DNA of 55,663 nucleotides from an uncultured Eggerthellaceae bacterium (GCA_903789375.1 CAIFEB010000010.1:1-55663); one strand, 5' to 3'. Positions 29,409 through 38,431 are shown, numbered from the stretch's first letter. Program-made: numbers and translations. Notes: generated from the letters alone by a model not told the origin.

Positions 29409-29969
29409 CTACGCGCGGTTCACGACGTTGATCTGCAGGCCTTCCATGATGTCGAACGCACGCTCCGTCATAGCCGGATCCGGACCCGCCGTGCAGTGAG
29501 CGTCCACGATGATCGGCACATCGGGGCAGGCCGTGCGCGCGATGACCGCATTCGCCAGCACGCACATGTTGGAGACGAGCCCCACCAGTTCGATGCTCTC
29601 GAACGGACGCTTGTTCAGCGCTTCGGACACGTTCTGCGCCTTCGTCAGGCGTTCGAACAGGTCAGACGACCCGAACGTCGGCTTGTAGTACACCTCGTCG
29701 GAGTCGTGCAGCATGAGCGCCGTCTCGCCGTACAAATCGTGACCGCGCGTGCCTTCCACGCAGTGGACGATCGGGAGGTTCTTGCCCTCCTGCGTCTCCA
29801 GGTAGTCCTTGTGATGGGTGTCGAACGTGAAGGCGATGATGTCGCCGGCGGTGCGGTATTCGGAAATCTTTTCCGCTATCGGCTGGTCGAGCTTCTCGGC
29901 GCCGGGGAAACCCAACGCCCCGTCGACGAAATCGTTCTGGTAATCGACCACGATGAGCAGCCGTTTCAT
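29409..29969 (-). CDS. Isochorismatase-family cysteine hydrolase (nicotinamidase-like)
   Basis: 186 aa. Catalytic Asp in LLIVVDYQNDFVDGALGF, Lys in VYYKPTFGSS, Cys in LVGLVSNMCVLANA; the metal-binding region FTFDTHHKDY resembles nicotinamidases. Probably hydrolyses nicotinamide or a similar amide, which would fit the sirtuin/NUDIX NAD-related genes next to it. Its promoter is at 30063-30091. A bulged hairpin with a short T-tract around 29351-29410 could serve as terminator. Confidence 0.85.
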   Translation of the reverse strand: MKRLLIVVDYQNDFVDGALGFPGAEKLDQPIAEKISEYRTAGDIIAFTFDTHHKDYLETQEGKNLPIVHCVEGTRGHDLYGETALMLHDSDEVYYKPTFGSSDLFERLTKAQNVSEALNKRPFESIELVGLVSNMCVLANAVIARTACPDVPIIVDAHCTAGPDPAMTERAFDIMEGLQINVVNRA

Positions 29970-30062
29970 GGCAAGCCCTGTCCTCTCTCTTCCCGGCGAC
30001 CAGCCGCGCCGCGCGCGGTGACGTTCCGGCTACCGGCTGCGCCGTGTGCGCAGTAATCGAGG

Positions 30063-30091
30063 ATTGTACGCTTGCCGGGGCGTTCCATCAA
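30063..30091 (-). promoter_or_regulatory. Promoter of the isochorismatase-family gene
   Basis: TTGATG, 17 bases, TACAAT on the minus strand; the start codon lies 94 bases downstream. The rest of 29970-30325 shows no supported gene. Confidence 0.72.
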
Positions 30092-30325
30092 CACGAAGCG
30101 CGACCGCGTGGCGAAATACATGGTGATGAGCAGGCGGAAGGACCCAAACGGACAGAAACCGACACGCCGGATCCGGTCCACCGCCTGCACGACGCAGCTC
30201 CCGCAACCTGCGATTCCGTCACCGCCGCGCAGGGGACGTCACCTCTGCGACCTGCGACTTCGTCGATTGCAGGCGGCGGCTGCCCTTCCGCGCACCCGCG
30301 ATCGGGCGCCCAAACAGGCAGGCGC

Positions 30326-30658
30326 CTACGCGCCCGCACCCGCGCCTTCGCCCGCCTCTTCCCCGTGAGCGCCGTCCTGCGCCAGCACGTCGAGCGCCGC
30401 GCGATAGCCGCCTGCGCCATAGCTCAGGCACTTCGACACGCGCGCGATCGTCGTCGCCGACGCGCCCGTCGCCGCCTCGATGGCCGCGTACGATTGTCCG
30501 CCGTCGAGCATGCGCGCCACGGCCAGCCGTTGCGACGTCTCCTTGATCTCGCGGATGGTGAACAGATCCTCGAGCAGCGAGAACAGCGTGTCCTCGTCAT
30601 CGATGCGCGCGAACACCTGCAGCAGGGCATCGACCTCGGCGGTCCTCAATTCGCTCAT
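30326..30658 (-). CDS. TrpR-like YerC/YecD family regulator
   Basis: 110 aa. LLEDLFTIREIKETSQRLAVARML followed by a helix-turn-helix, SYAAIEAATGASATTIARVSKCL, matches the TrpR-superfamily YerC/YecD proteins. The tail is Gly/Glu/Ala-rich. It starts 3 bases after the cimA stop (TAACGTATG) with GAGGAG inside the end of cimA, so the two form an operon. A role in controlling amino-acid synthesis is likely but not shown. Confidence 0.85.
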   Translation of the reverse strand: MSELRTAEVDALLQVFARIDDEDTLFSLLEDLFTIREIKETSQRLAVARMLDGGQSYAAIEAATGASATTIARVSKCLSYGAGGYRAALDVLAQDGAHGEEAGEGAGAGA

Positions 30659-30661
30659 ACG

Positions 30662-32245
30662 TTACTCCTCGATCCTCGAAAGCCCGTACTCGATCGAATC
30701 GACCAGGGCGTTCCACGACGCTTCCAAGATGTTCTCCGACACGCCCACCGTGCCCCAGCTGCCGTGCTCGTCGGTGCTGATGATGACGACGCGCGTGACG
30801 GCGTCGGTGCCGGTCGACTCGTCGAGGATGCGCACCTTGTAGTCCGTCAGCTCCATGCGGTCTATCTGGGGATACGAGGTGCGCAGCGCCAGGCGCAGCG
30901 CGTTGTCCAAGGCACCCACCGGACCCGTGCCCTCGCCCGTCGCAACGTAGCGGTTGCTGCCCACGTGAATCTTGATGGTGGCCTCGCTGGCCGCGTCGGC
31001 CGCGAGCGCGCCCTGGTCCTCGCAATCGTCCACGATGACACGGAAGCTCTCCAACGTGAAGGGCGGCTTCGCCAGACCCAGCTCGCGTTTGATCAGCAGC
31101 GCGAGCGAACCGTCGGCCATCTCGTAGGAGTAGCCCTGCGCCTCCTGCTGCTTGACCAGGTTCAGAATCGGCTGGATGCGGTCGGGGTACTGCTCCAGGT
31201 CGATGCCGAGCGAGCGCGCCTTCGCAACGAGCGACGCCTTGCCGGCCAGCTCGCTCACCACCATGTGCGTCGCGTTGCCCACGCGCGCGGGCGACACGTG
31301 CTCGTACGCTTCGGGGAACCGTGCGATGGCGCTCGCATGCAGGCCGCCCTTGTGCGCGAACGCCGACGCGCCCACGTAGGGCGTATGCGGCGGCAGCGTC
31401 ATGTTGCACGTGTCGGCCACGTAGCGTGCCACGCTGCTGAGCTGGGCCAGGTTGTCGGAGCCGACGCAGGTGCGGTCCATCTTCAGCTCCAGGTCGGCGA
31501 TGATGCACAGCAGGTCGGCGTTGCCCACGCGCTCGCCGTAGCCGTTGACGGTGCCCTGTACCTCGGTCACGCCGGCGCGCACGGCGGCGAGCGAGTTTGC
31601 CACGGCGCATCCGCTGTCGTTGTGGCAGTGGATGCCGAGCTTCTGGCCCGGCAGCTCCGCCACCACGGCTTCGACGGCCGCGCTCACCTCGAACGGCAGC
31701 GCGCCGCCGTTGGTCTCGCACAGATCGATGGAATCCGCGCCCGCCTCGTGCGCCGCCCGCAGGCACGAGATCGCGTACGCGGGGTTGGCGCGGTAGCCGT
31801 CGAAGAAGTGCTCGGCGTCGAACACCACGGTGCGGCCCTGCGCCTTCAGGTAGGCCACCGATTCGGATATCATACGCAGGTTCTCGTCGAGCGTGGTCTG
31901 CAGCGCGCGCGTGACCTGGGCATCCCACGTTTTGCCGACGATGGTCACCACCGGGGCGCCGCTTTCGAGCAGATCGGCCAGCCCCTGGTCATCGCGCGCC
32001 GCGACGCCCTTGCGGCAGGTGGAGCCGAACGCCGCGATGCGCGCGTGGTCGAGCGGATGCTCGCGGAAGTAGCGGAAGAACGCGACGTCTTTGGGATTCG
32101 ACGCCGGATAGCCGCCTTCGATGATGTCGATGCCGAACTGGTCGAGCCGCTGCGCGATGCGCAGCTTGTCCTGCAGCGACAGCGCGATGCCCTCGCACTG
32201 CTCCCCGTCGCGCAGCGTCGCATCGTAGGTGGTGATTGATCCCAT
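30662..32245 (-). CDS. cimA: (R)-citramalate synthase
   Basis: 527 aa. DRE-TIM enzyme joining acetyl-CoA and pyruvate to citramalate, the threonine-independent route to isoleucine. Barrel: TYDATLRDGEQCEGI, HCHNDSGCAVANSLAAV, GTVNGYGERVGNADL. The C-terminal LeuA-dimer regulatory domain (from about residue 400) allows feedback control. The length and the DATLRDGEQ-EGI pattern separate it from isopropylmalate synthase. ATG with GGGAGG 6 bases upstream. Confidence 0.93.
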   Translation of the reverse strand: MGSITTYDATLRDGEQCEGIALSLQDKLRIAQRLDQFGIDIIEGGYPASNPKDVAFFRYFREHPLDHARIAAFGSTCRKGVAARDDQGLADLLESGAPVVTIVGKTWDAQVTRALQTTLDENLRMISESVAYLKAQGRTVVFDAEHFFDGYRANPAYAISCLRAAHEAGADSIDLCETNGGALPFEVSAAVEAVVAELPGQKLGIHCHNDSGCAVANSLAAVRAGVTEVQGTVNGYGERVGNADLLCIIADLELKMDRTCVGSDNLAQLSSVARYVADTCNMTLPPHTPYVGASAFAHKGGLHASAIARFPEAYEHVSPARVGNATHMVVSELAGKASLVAKARSLGIDLEQYPDRIQPILNLVKQQEAQGYSYEMADGSLALLIKRELGLAKPPFTLESFRVIVDDCEDQGALAADAASEATIKIHVGSNRYVATGEGTGPVGALDNALRLALRTSYPQIDRMELTDYKVRILDESTGTDAVTRVVIISTDEHGSWGTVGVSENILEASWNALVDSIEYGLSRIEE

Positions 32246-32290
32246 GTTGCGCCTCCCGCTGAGTTTCCCCTGGCAGCGGCGCTGTCAAAC

Positions 32291-32381
32291 AAAAAAACGC
32301 CGCGAACCCGCCGCTTCCGCATGTTGCTGTTGCACTGCAGAGCATTGTAGTGCAACCGGACGGAAGCCGGTTCGCGGCGTT
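32291..32381 (-). terminator. Long hairpin with T7 between lrgB and cimA
   Basis: On the minus strand AACGCCGCGAACC...GCTTCCG pairs with CGGAAGC...GGTTCGCGGCGTT (13 + 7 bp with a bulge) around an inner TTGCACT/AGTGCAA helix, then T7. It ends lrgAB transcription. Because TACAAT also occurs inside the hairpin and cimA starts only 45 bases later, it may act as an attenuator for cimA. Confidence 0.8.
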
Positions 32382-32485
32382 GGCCAAGCGTTGCCGTCGG
32401 GAAGACGGCACACAGCCCCAAGAGACCCCAACCGCGCGTCGCCGCGCCTGGGAGCCCGTCGTGGCAACCGAGACCTCTGTGGCAG

Positions 32486-32509
32486 CGCTGGGCTGACGCA
32501 GCAGCCCAG
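32486..32509. other. Hairpin behind lrgB
   Basis: Perfect 8-bp stem GCTGGGCT / AGCCCAGC with an 8-base loop and no T-tract, 27 bases past the lrgB end. Confidence 0.4.
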
Positions 32510-32535
32510 CTCGGGGCGCCCGACTTCCCGCGGCG

Positions 32536-33246
32536 CTACCCCTGGAACAGGCAGTGCGCCACGATGACGATGATCGTGGTCAAAAGGCCCGACACGGCGA
32601 GCGCCACGCCGGACATGGCGCCTTCGAGCTTGCCCATCTCGACGGCCTTGGTCGTGCCGACGGCGTGCGAGCACGCGCCGATGGCGACGCCTTTGGCCAC
32701 GCGGTCGTTCACGTGGAAGATCTTCGCGAACACCGGCGAGAAGATGGCGCCCAGGATGCCCGTGATGATGACGGCGGCCACGGTGATGGCCGTCACGCCG
32801 CCGAGCTCCTGCGAAGCGGCGATGGCGATGGGCGTCGTGACCGACTTCGGGATGAACGAAACGGCCAGATCGGAGCCCAATCCCAGCGCGATGCACAGCG
32901 AATAGGCGCTGACCATCGACACGAGCGATCCCACAAGGCAGCCCATGAAGATGGGCAGGAAGTGCTCCTTCAGGATTTTACGCTGGCGGTACACCGAGTA
33001 CGCCAGGGCTACCGTCGCCGGGCCGAGCATGAACGAGAACAGCTTCATGCCCTCCTGGTACTCGGAGACGGGCACCTGCAGGACAGTAAGCAGCGTCATC
33101 AGCCCGATCAACGTGATGAGCAGCGGGTTGAGCAAGGGCGACTTGACGCGCTTGTACAGCTCGACCGACAGCTCGAACACCACAATCGAAACGACGGTGC
33201 TCAGAACGAACAGAAGCGGGAAGGGCATATCGGCAAGGAAGCTCAT
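32536..33246 (-). CDS. lrgB: LrgB family membrane protein
   Basis: 236 aa, six or more hydrophobic helices. FIPKSVTTPIAI and GIACSHA-like GACSHAVGTTKA are the family's conserved segments. LrgB works with LrgA in murein hydrolase/lysis control; in other bacteria the pair transports pyruvate or glycolate. It starts 9 bases after the lrgA stop; a GGAGG lies inside the end of lrgA. Confidence 0.92.
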   Translation of the reverse strand: MSFLADMPFPLLFVLSTVVSIVVFELSVELYKRVKSPLLNPLLITLIGLMTLLTVLQVPVSEYQEGMKLFSFMLGPATVALAYSVYRQRKILKEHFLPIFMGCLVGSLVSMVSAYSLCIALGLGSDLAVSFIPKSVTTPIAIAASQELGGVTAITVAAVIITGILGAIFSPVFAKIFHVNDRVAKGVAIGACSHAVGTTKAVEMGKLEGAMSGVALAVSGLLTTIIVIVAHCLFQG

Positions 33247-33255
33247 CGGACCGCT

Positions 33256-33819
33256 CTACGCCTCCTGCGCGTTGTCAACGGACGGAACGGCGTTCGCTTT
33301 GCGAGCCGCGTACTTTTCCATCAGACGCGACGTGAGGATCACCGTGTACGACGTTGCGAGGAACACGATGACCGTGGTGATGACGCATACGAACGCGAAC
33401 TTGAGCACGTTGCCCGACAGCAGAGAGACGCAGCCCATGATACCGACGCCGGCCGGGATGAAGAAGATCGACATGTGGTCGACCAGATAATCGCAGGCGG
33501 CGCCGATGTTGTCTTCGCGCAGCACGCCCGTGATCAGAAGAGCGAGGAGCAAGCCCATCCCCAGGATGTTGCCGGGAATGTCGATGGGCAGGTAGCGCGC
33601 CACCAGGCATCCCGTTTCGTACACACCGACAAGAACCAGCAGCTGGGAAGCCAGACGGGCAAGCTTGCCAGCCTTGGCCTTGAACACGTTCTTGCGATCG
33701 GCGCTCGTCGCACCCTCGCTCTGCTGCGTTTCATCTCCCGAAGATCCCTGTACCACCACGGCGGATTGCGTTTCATTTGCTGTCATTTGCACGGGTGAGA
33801 ACTCTGACCGGCGGGACAT
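33256..33819 (-). CDS. lrgA: CidA/LrgA family membrane protein
   Basis: 187 aa. The core of about 115 residues has four hydrophobic helices with DIPGNILGMGLLLALL and FFIPAGVGIM, typical of LrgA. About 60 hydrophilic residues precede the first helix, more than usual. ATG at 33819 with AAGGAGA 12 bases upstream; an inner ATG at 33786 has no ribosome site. Operon with lrgB. Confidence 0.9.
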   Translation of the reverse strand: MSRRSEFSPVQMTANETQSAVVVQGSSGDETQQSEGATSADRKNVFKAKAGKLARLASQLLVLVGVYETGCLVARYLPIDIPGNILGMGLLLALLITGVLREDNIGAACDYLVDHMSIFFIPAGVGIMGCVSLLSGNVLKFAFVCVITTVIVFLATSYTVILTSRLMEKYAARKANAVPSVDNAQEA

Positions 33820-33867
33820 TGTGAGCTTGGTCTCCTTTGCATCGCGATTTCCAATTACGGAAGCGGG

Positions 33868-33909
33868 GATAAAAGGACGCCGCATGCACACTCGCACGCG
33901 GCGTCCTTT
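33868..33909 (-). terminator. Strong hairpin between the desulfurase gene and lrgA
   Basis: Perfect 12-bp stem AAAGGACGCCGC and complement, 14-base loop, then TTTTATCC on the minus strand. It lies 160 bases past the desulfurase stop and 50 before lrgA. TTGTCT-N16-TTGTAT around 33970-34000 could be a promoter upstream of the hairpin, so it might be an lrgAB attenuator. Confidence 0.78.
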
Positions 33910-34072
33910 CGTTCGCACTTCCTACGTCTTGTAACATAGGAGGCTGACCCTGCTAACTGGGCGTTTTCATACAACGGGTACGCGAGGGGCAGACAATATT
34001 CACAGCTAGGCGACCGAGCGGTCGGATTGCATCGGCGAACGGCACCTGGCCCTCAGACGGCGTTTGGAACCT

Positions 34073-35218
34073 CTACCCCAAGTCGCGCGCGAGCTCGGCG
34101 ACGGCGGCGATGCCGGCGTCGACTTCGGACGGGGTGTTGAAGGGCGAGAAGCTGAAGCGCACCGCCCCGCGATCCGCGGTGCCGAGCGCCTTGTGCATGA
34201 GCGGCGCGCAGTGGGCGCCCGCGCGCACGCAGATGCCGTAGTCCCGGTCGAGCAGCTGGCCGATATCGGACGAGTCGACGTCGCCGATGTTGAGCGCGAC
34301 AATGCCGCAGCGCTCAGGCGACGCATGGCCGCCGTACACGGTGACGCCCGGAACGGCGCGCACGCCCTGCTCGAAGCGCTCGGTCAGGTTGAGCGTCTTC
34401 GCGTGGAGCGCCGCCTGGCCTTCGCGCTCGATGAACGCGATTCCCGCCGACAGGCCGGCGATGCCGTGCGCGTTCAGCGTGCCAGCCTCCAGGCGCTCGG
34501 GCATGAAATCGGGATGGCACGTGTCGAAGCTGCGCACGCCCGACCCGCCAACGACGAGCGACCGCACGGGCACGTTGCCGTTGAGCACCAGGCCGCCCGT
34601 GCCCTGGGGTCCGAACAGACCCTTGTGGCCGGTGAAGCACACGACGTCGGCGCCGTCGCGCGCCAGGTCGATCGACAGCGAGCCGGCAGTCTGGGCCGCG
34701 TCGACCACCACCCAGGCACCGTGCTCGTGGGCGATTTCCACCAGGCGCGGCAGGTCGTACACGTCGCCCGTCAGGTTGGAAGCATGCGAGATGACGGCGA
34801 GGCGGGTGCGCGGCGTGAACGCTCGCGCGAACGCGTCGTAGTCGAGGCTGCCGTCCTGCGCGATGGGGACGATGGTGAGCTCGGCTTCGCCCGTCGCCTG
34901 CGCGCGATAGAGCGGACGCAGCACGGAGTTGTGGGCCGCCGCCATGGCGACCGCGTGGTCGCCTGAATCGAGCAGCCCCACGATGGCGACGTTGAGCGCG
35001 GCCGTCGCGTTGGGCGCGAAGGCGACGCACGTCGGGTCGGGCGCGTTGAACAGCTTCGCCAGCTGCACGCGCGCACGATGCACGGCGCGATCGGCTGCGA
35101 GTGCCGCCGCATGCGACCCGCGCCCCGGACCGCCGAACGAACCCAGGGCCTCCACCAGCGCCTGCGCCACCTCGGGCGGTTTCTGCATGGTCGTCGCCGC
35201 ATTGTCGAAGTAGATCAC
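34073..35218 (-). CDS. Cysteine desulfurase-like class V aminotransferase
   Basis: 381 aa. PLP Lys in VCFTGHKGLFGPQGTGG; Asp and Gln in VVVDAAQTAGSLSIDL; active-site Cys in ICVRAGAHCAPLMHKAL. It starts MIYFDNAATTMQKPPEV, as in the SufS-like group. It should release sulfur from cysteine to a persulfide. No iron-sulfur or tRNA-thiolation genes are adjacent, so its acceptor is open. Confidence 0.9.
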   Translation of the reverse strand: MIYFDNAATTMQKPPEVAQALVEALGSFGGPGRGSHAAALAADRAVHRARVQLAKLFNAPDPTCVAFAPNATAALNVAIVGLLDSGDHAVAMAAAHNSVLRPLYRAQATGEAELTIVPIAQDGSLDYDAFARAFTPRTRLAVISHASNLTGDVYDLPRLVEIAHEHGAWVVVDAAQTAGSLSIDLARDGADVVCFTGHKGLFGPQGTGGLVLNGNVPVRSLVVGGSGVRSFDTCHPDFMPERLEAGTLNAHGIAGLSAGIAFIEREGQAALHAKTLNLTERFEQGVRAVPGVTVYGGHASPERCGIVALNIGDVDSSDIGQLLDRDYGICVRAGAHCAPLMHKALGTADRGAVRFSFSPFNTPSEVDAGIAAVAELARDLG

Positions 35219-35418
35219 GAGTCCGCACCTTTCTCGTCAGAGGACCGCCCGCAGCGAACGTCTGCCGGCCTCGATGCTTGGCGCACTGTGCCGTGCGCGC
35301 ATGTCGCAGGCACGCTCCGCGGATGCCCGCAGCATGTCCGGCCGCCCGCCATGGGCAGCGCGCTGCTCCCTGGCCGCTCGGCTTGACCGCACACGCCCGC
35401 CCCGCTCTTGCTACCGTT

Positions 35419-35426
35419 ATCCTAGC
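35419..35426 (-). promoter_or_regulatory. Possible promoter of the desulfurase gene
   Basis: TGC-TAGGAT (extended -10) on the minus strand, about 200 bases before the start. Confidence 0.4.
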
Positions 35427-35450
35427 AGCCGCCGCATATGCTCTCCCAAT

Positions 35451-35485
35451 AAAAAAGGGAAGCCCGCCGAAGCGAGCTTCCCTTT
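35451..35485 (-). terminator. Terminator of rplM-rpsI
   Basis: 10-bp stem AAAGGGAAGC / GCTTCCCTTT, then T6 on the minus strand, 25 bases past the rpsI stop. Confidence 0.92.
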
Positions 35486-35509
35486 GCAAAAACGCAGATT
35501 CGAAAAGGC

Positions 35510-35902
35510 TTAGCGCTTGCTGAACTGCGGGCGCTTGCGTGCCTTCTTCAGGCCGTACTTCTTGCGCTCGACCATACGGGGGTCGCGCGTGAGGAAACCG
35601 GCCTTCTTGAGCTCAGCGCGGTAATCGCCAGCGGCGAGCAGCGCACGGGAGATGCCGTGACGCAGAGCGCCGGACTGGCCGGAGATGCCGCCGCCGTTGA
35701 TACGGGCGATCACGTCGAAATGACCCTCGGTGTCCGTCACCTTGAACGGAGCGAGCGCCGCGTCGACGAGCGCCTGACGGCCGAAGTACTCCTGAGCGTC
35801 GCGGCCGTTGACCGTGACCTTGCCCGTGCCGGGAACCAGACGAACGCGAGCCGTGGCGTTCTTCCTACGGCCGGTGCCGTAATACAAAGCCTCGTTTGCC
35901 AT
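35510..35902 (-). CDS. rpsI: 30S ribosomal protein S9
   Basis: 130 aa, full length. It begins [21 protein letters not shown] and ends with the invariant KRPQFSKR tail that reaches the P-site tRNA. It starts 2 bases after the rplM stop. Confidence 0.98.
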   Translation of the reverse strand: MANEALYYGTGRRKNATARVRLVPGTGKVTVNGRDAQEYFGRQALVDAALAPFKVTDTEGHFDVIARINGGGISGQSGALRHGISRALLAAGDYRAELKKAGFLTRDPRMVERKKYGLKKARKRPQFSKR

Positions 35903-35904
35903 GA

Positions 35905-36339
35905 CTAGCCCTCCACTTCAATCTTGCGCGGGTTCTGAGCAGCATGCGGATGCTCGGGACCGGCATACACCTTCAGCTTCTTGGCCTGAGCGCGGCCCAG
36001 CGTCGTCTTGGGAATCATGCCCTTGATGGCATGCTCGAGAACGCGCTCGGGGTGCTTGGCCATGGCCTCGTTGAAGGTCTCGTCCTTGAGTCCTCCGGGA
36101 TAGCCGCTGTAGTGGTAGTAATGCTTGTCCGTGCCCTTGTTGCCGGTGACGCGCACCTTGTCGGCGTTGATGATGACGACGAAGTCACCCGTGTCGACAT
36201 GGGGCGTGTACTGCGGCTTGTTCTTACCGCGCAGGATGTTGGCGGCCAGCGTGGCGACGCGACCGAGCACCTGATCCTCAGCATCGATCAGGACCCACTC
36301 GCGCTCGACCTCGTTCGGCTTTGCGTAGTACGTCTTCAC
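35905..36339 (-). CDS. rplM: 50S ribosomal protein L13
   Basis: 144 aa, the normal size. [20 protein letters not shown] at the start, then the family motifs [26 protein letters not shown] and KMIP-like [13 protein letters not shown] start with GGAGG 7 bases upstream. Early binder in 50S assembly. Transcribed with rpsI. Confidence 0.97.
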   Translation of the reverse strand: MKTYYAKPNEVEREWVLIDAEDQVLGRVATLAANILRGKNKPQYTPHVDTGDFVVIINADKVRVTGNKGTDKHYYHYSGYPGGLKDETFNEAMAKHPERVLEHAIKGMIPKTTLGRAQAKKLKVYAGPEHPHAAQNPRKIEVEG

Positions 36340-36571
36340 TTCAATTCCTCCAACTGGTAGTGCGAAGGACGATGCCGCGGGTTGAAGCGGACCGCGAACG
36401 CCGTGCCTTCGTGCCTGCAATCGCAGACCCTGCAACTGCAGGATGTCGTGTTTCAAAAGTGCAGTCGCGTCCGATGCCGGTTTCCTACGCCAGCACGCAA
36501 GCTGAGGTCTGGACTTCCTCCGCCGTGCGTTCTTTCGCGTTGCTGCGTCACGGGGCTTTTGAAAGCGAACT
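36340..36571 (-). promoter_or_regulatory. Long rplM leader, candidate r-protein regulatory RNA
   Basis: The promoter at 36578-36606 predicts a 5' UTR of about 230 nt, long for an r-protein operon. It contains the short hairpin CCTGCA-ac-TGCAGG (36428-36441) and further self-complementary pieces. L13 leader RNAs are known in other bacteria; this one is only a candidate. Confidence 0.4.
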
Positions 36572-36577
36572 TTTGCA

Positions 36578-36606
36578 GTATAGGGTGAGCCCCGCCGGCC
36601 CGTCAA
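36578..36606 (-). promoter_or_regulatory. Promoter of rplM-rpsI
   Basis: TTGACG, 17 bases, TATACT on the minus strand: close to consensus. Confidence 0.8.
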
Positions 36607-36979
36607 CGCGAAACGGGCGCTCACCGGGGGAATTCGCGGAAGTTGCACACATCGCGAACGCGAAGGCGCTGGACTGCTCTCCGAGGAGGGGCGCGGGAGT
36701 GCCGCACGGCGACGAAGGGCCCCTGCGCGAGCCAGGCTATGCCGGCGCGTCCCAGCCGCATGCCCGCCCGGTCCAGCCGCGTCCGCCCGCGAACGCGCCG
36801 GCACGTCCCGCCCGCGCCGCCGTCCCAAAGCCCCACCATCCGCGCATGTCCGTCCGGCCATGCATCCGCTGCGCTTATGCGCAGTCCGCGCATGGCCCAA
36901 AGCCCGCAAAACCCCGCGCCGCCAAGTGCGTTATCATGTGCCGGAAACGACCGATCGCCCCTTCATCGAAGGAACCATC
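36607..36979. other. Intergenic region before metA
   Basis: 373 GC-rich bases between divergent rplM and metA. No gene, no SAM or T-box riboswitch motif recognised. TATCAT at about 36931 is a weak -10 candidate for metA. Confidence 0.4.
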
Positions 36980-38284
36980 ATGCCCATCAGAATCCCCGAC
37001 GCCCTGCCCGCGACCGCTGCGCTCGAGAGCGAGAACATCTTCGTCATGACGGAGTACCGCGCGCTCCACCAGGACATTCGTCCGCTGCGCGTGGTGCTTT
37101 TGAACCTCATGCCCACCAAGATCACCACCGAGACGCAGATTATGCGCAAGCTGTCCAACACGCCGCTGCAGATCGAGGTCACGCTGCTGCACACGGCCAG
37201 CCACAGCGCCAAGAACACCTCGGAGGCGCACCTGGAATCGTTCTACCGCACGTTCGACGAGATCAAAGACGAGCACTTCGACGGCATGATCATCACCGGC
37301 GCGCCCGTCGAGCGGCTCGACTTCGGCGACGTGGACTACTGGGACGAGCTGTGCCGCATCATGGAGTGGACCAAGACGAACGTGCACTCGACGCTGCATA
37401 TCTGCTGGGGCGCCCAGGCGGGCATCTACTACCACTACGGCGTGGAAAAGCACATGCTCGAGCACAAGATGTTCGGCGTGTTCAAGCACTACCTGGTGAA
37501 ACGGACGAGCCCGCTCGTCCGCGGATTCGACGACGAGTTCTACGCGCCGCACTCGCGCTTCACCGAGGTGCGCGCGGCCGACATCGAGGCCAACCCCGAC
37601 CTGGAGCTGATCGCGCTGTCAGACGAAGCGGGCGTCTACATCGCCAAGAGCGTCGACAGCCGGTACTTCTTCGTGTTCGGGCACCCCGAATACGACGCCG
37701 GAACGCTCAAGGCCGAGTACGACCGCGACGTGGCGCAGGGCATGAACCCCGAGCTGCCGCGCCACTACTACCCCAACGACGACCCGACCAGGCGGCCGCG
37801 GTCGACGTGGCGGGCGCACGCGCAGCTGCTCTACACCAACTGGCTCAACTACTACGTGTACCAGACGACGCCCTACGACGTGCAGCTGGCAGGCGGAAGC
37901 AGCGACGGCGAAGCGGCGAACGCGCGGCTTGTGGCCGTGGCGGCCGCAGCGGCGTCGGCGAGCGCGAGCGACGACGATGCAGCCGATGCCGTTCGGCGCG
38001 CGGGCGTGCCCGTCGGGCGCATCGTCGCCGCAGTTCAGGGAGCAGATGGAGAAGACGAGGCCGCGAAGACGGACGCAGGCACGCAGGCTGCGCAGCCGGT
38101 GGCGGGCGCGGACGACGGATCCGCGGCGCATGCGGCCCAGCCCACGCAGCCGGCGGCGGGCGCTGCGAAGCCCGCAAGCGAGTCGCCCTATCTGCGGCCC
38201 GAAAACGAGGACGACGACGGCTACGACCCCTATTCGGATCGCCGCGACGAGCCGCCTCTGTTCGAGCCCGACCCCTGGAACTAG
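36980..38284 (+). CDS. metA: Homoserine O-acetyltransferase (MetA family) with disordered C-terminal tail
   Basis: 434 aa. Residues 1-305 are MetA: catalytic Cys in [13 protein letters not shown] and the His/Glu pair in FVFGHPEYD. The specificity site reads [11 protein letters not shown]; the Glu matches position 111, which in characterised relatives selects acetyl-CoA, so acetylation rather than succinylation of homoserine is expected. From about residue 310 a 120-aa tail of Ala, Asp, Gln and Pro follows, ending in an acidic [22 protein letters not shown] with GAAGGA upstream; the frame opens earlier but without similarity. Confidence 0.93.
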   Translation: MPIRIPDALPATAALESENIFVMTEYRALHQDIRPLRVVLLNLMPTKITTETQIMRKLSNTPLQIEVTLLHTASHSAKNTSEAHLESFYRTFDEIKDEHFDGMIITGAPVERLDFGDVDYWDELCRIMEWTKTNVHSTLHICWGAQAGIYYHYGVEKHMLEHKMFGVFKHYLVKRTSPLVRGFDDEFYAPHSRFTEVRAADIEANPDLELIALSDEAGVYIAKSVDSRYFFVFGHPEYDAGTLKAEYDRDVAQGMNPELPRHYYPNDDPTRRPRSTWRAHAQLLYTNWLNYYVYQTTPYDVQLAGGSSDGEAANARLVAVAAAAASASASDDDAADAVRRAGVPVGRIVAAVQGADGEDEAAKTDAGTQAAQPVAGADDGSAAHAAQPTQPAAGAAKPASESPYLRPENEDDDGYDPYSDRRDEPPLFEPDPWN

Positions 38285-38384
38285 GGGCCAGCGGGCGCGA
38301 CGGTCCGTCCCACTGCGCAGCCTGCAGGACGCCTTTCGAACCGCTCCGCCGTGCAGCCCTGCATCATTTTCGCAGTTCGCCTAA

Positions 38385-38424
38385 GCAGGAGCGGGCAAAC
38401 GCCGTTGCAAGCGCCCGCTCCCTG
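38385..38424 (-). terminator. Hairpin between convergent metA and hxlR
   Basis: 12-bp stem GCAGGAGCGGGC / GCCCGCTCCCTGC with one bulge. The T-tract is weak on both strands; position suits the end of the ATPase-hxlR operon. Confidence 0.5.
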
Positions 38425-38431
38425 CGCACGC

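Noticed and set aside
29966-30190. 74-codon frame on the minus strand upstream of the isochorismatase-family gene
   Set aside because: No ribosome site, no family resemblance, and it covers the promoter of the next gene.
32246-32535. T-box or leader-peptide attenuator before cimA
   Set aside because: No AGGGTGGNACCGCG motif and no short frame rich in Ile/Leu/Val codons. A plain hairpin with T7 is all that is seen.
36340-36571. RNase P RNA, suggested by GGAGGAAGTCC on the minus strand
   Set aside because: The match to the GAGGAAAGTCC region is partial, the other conserved regions are missing, and only about 230 bases are available before rplM.
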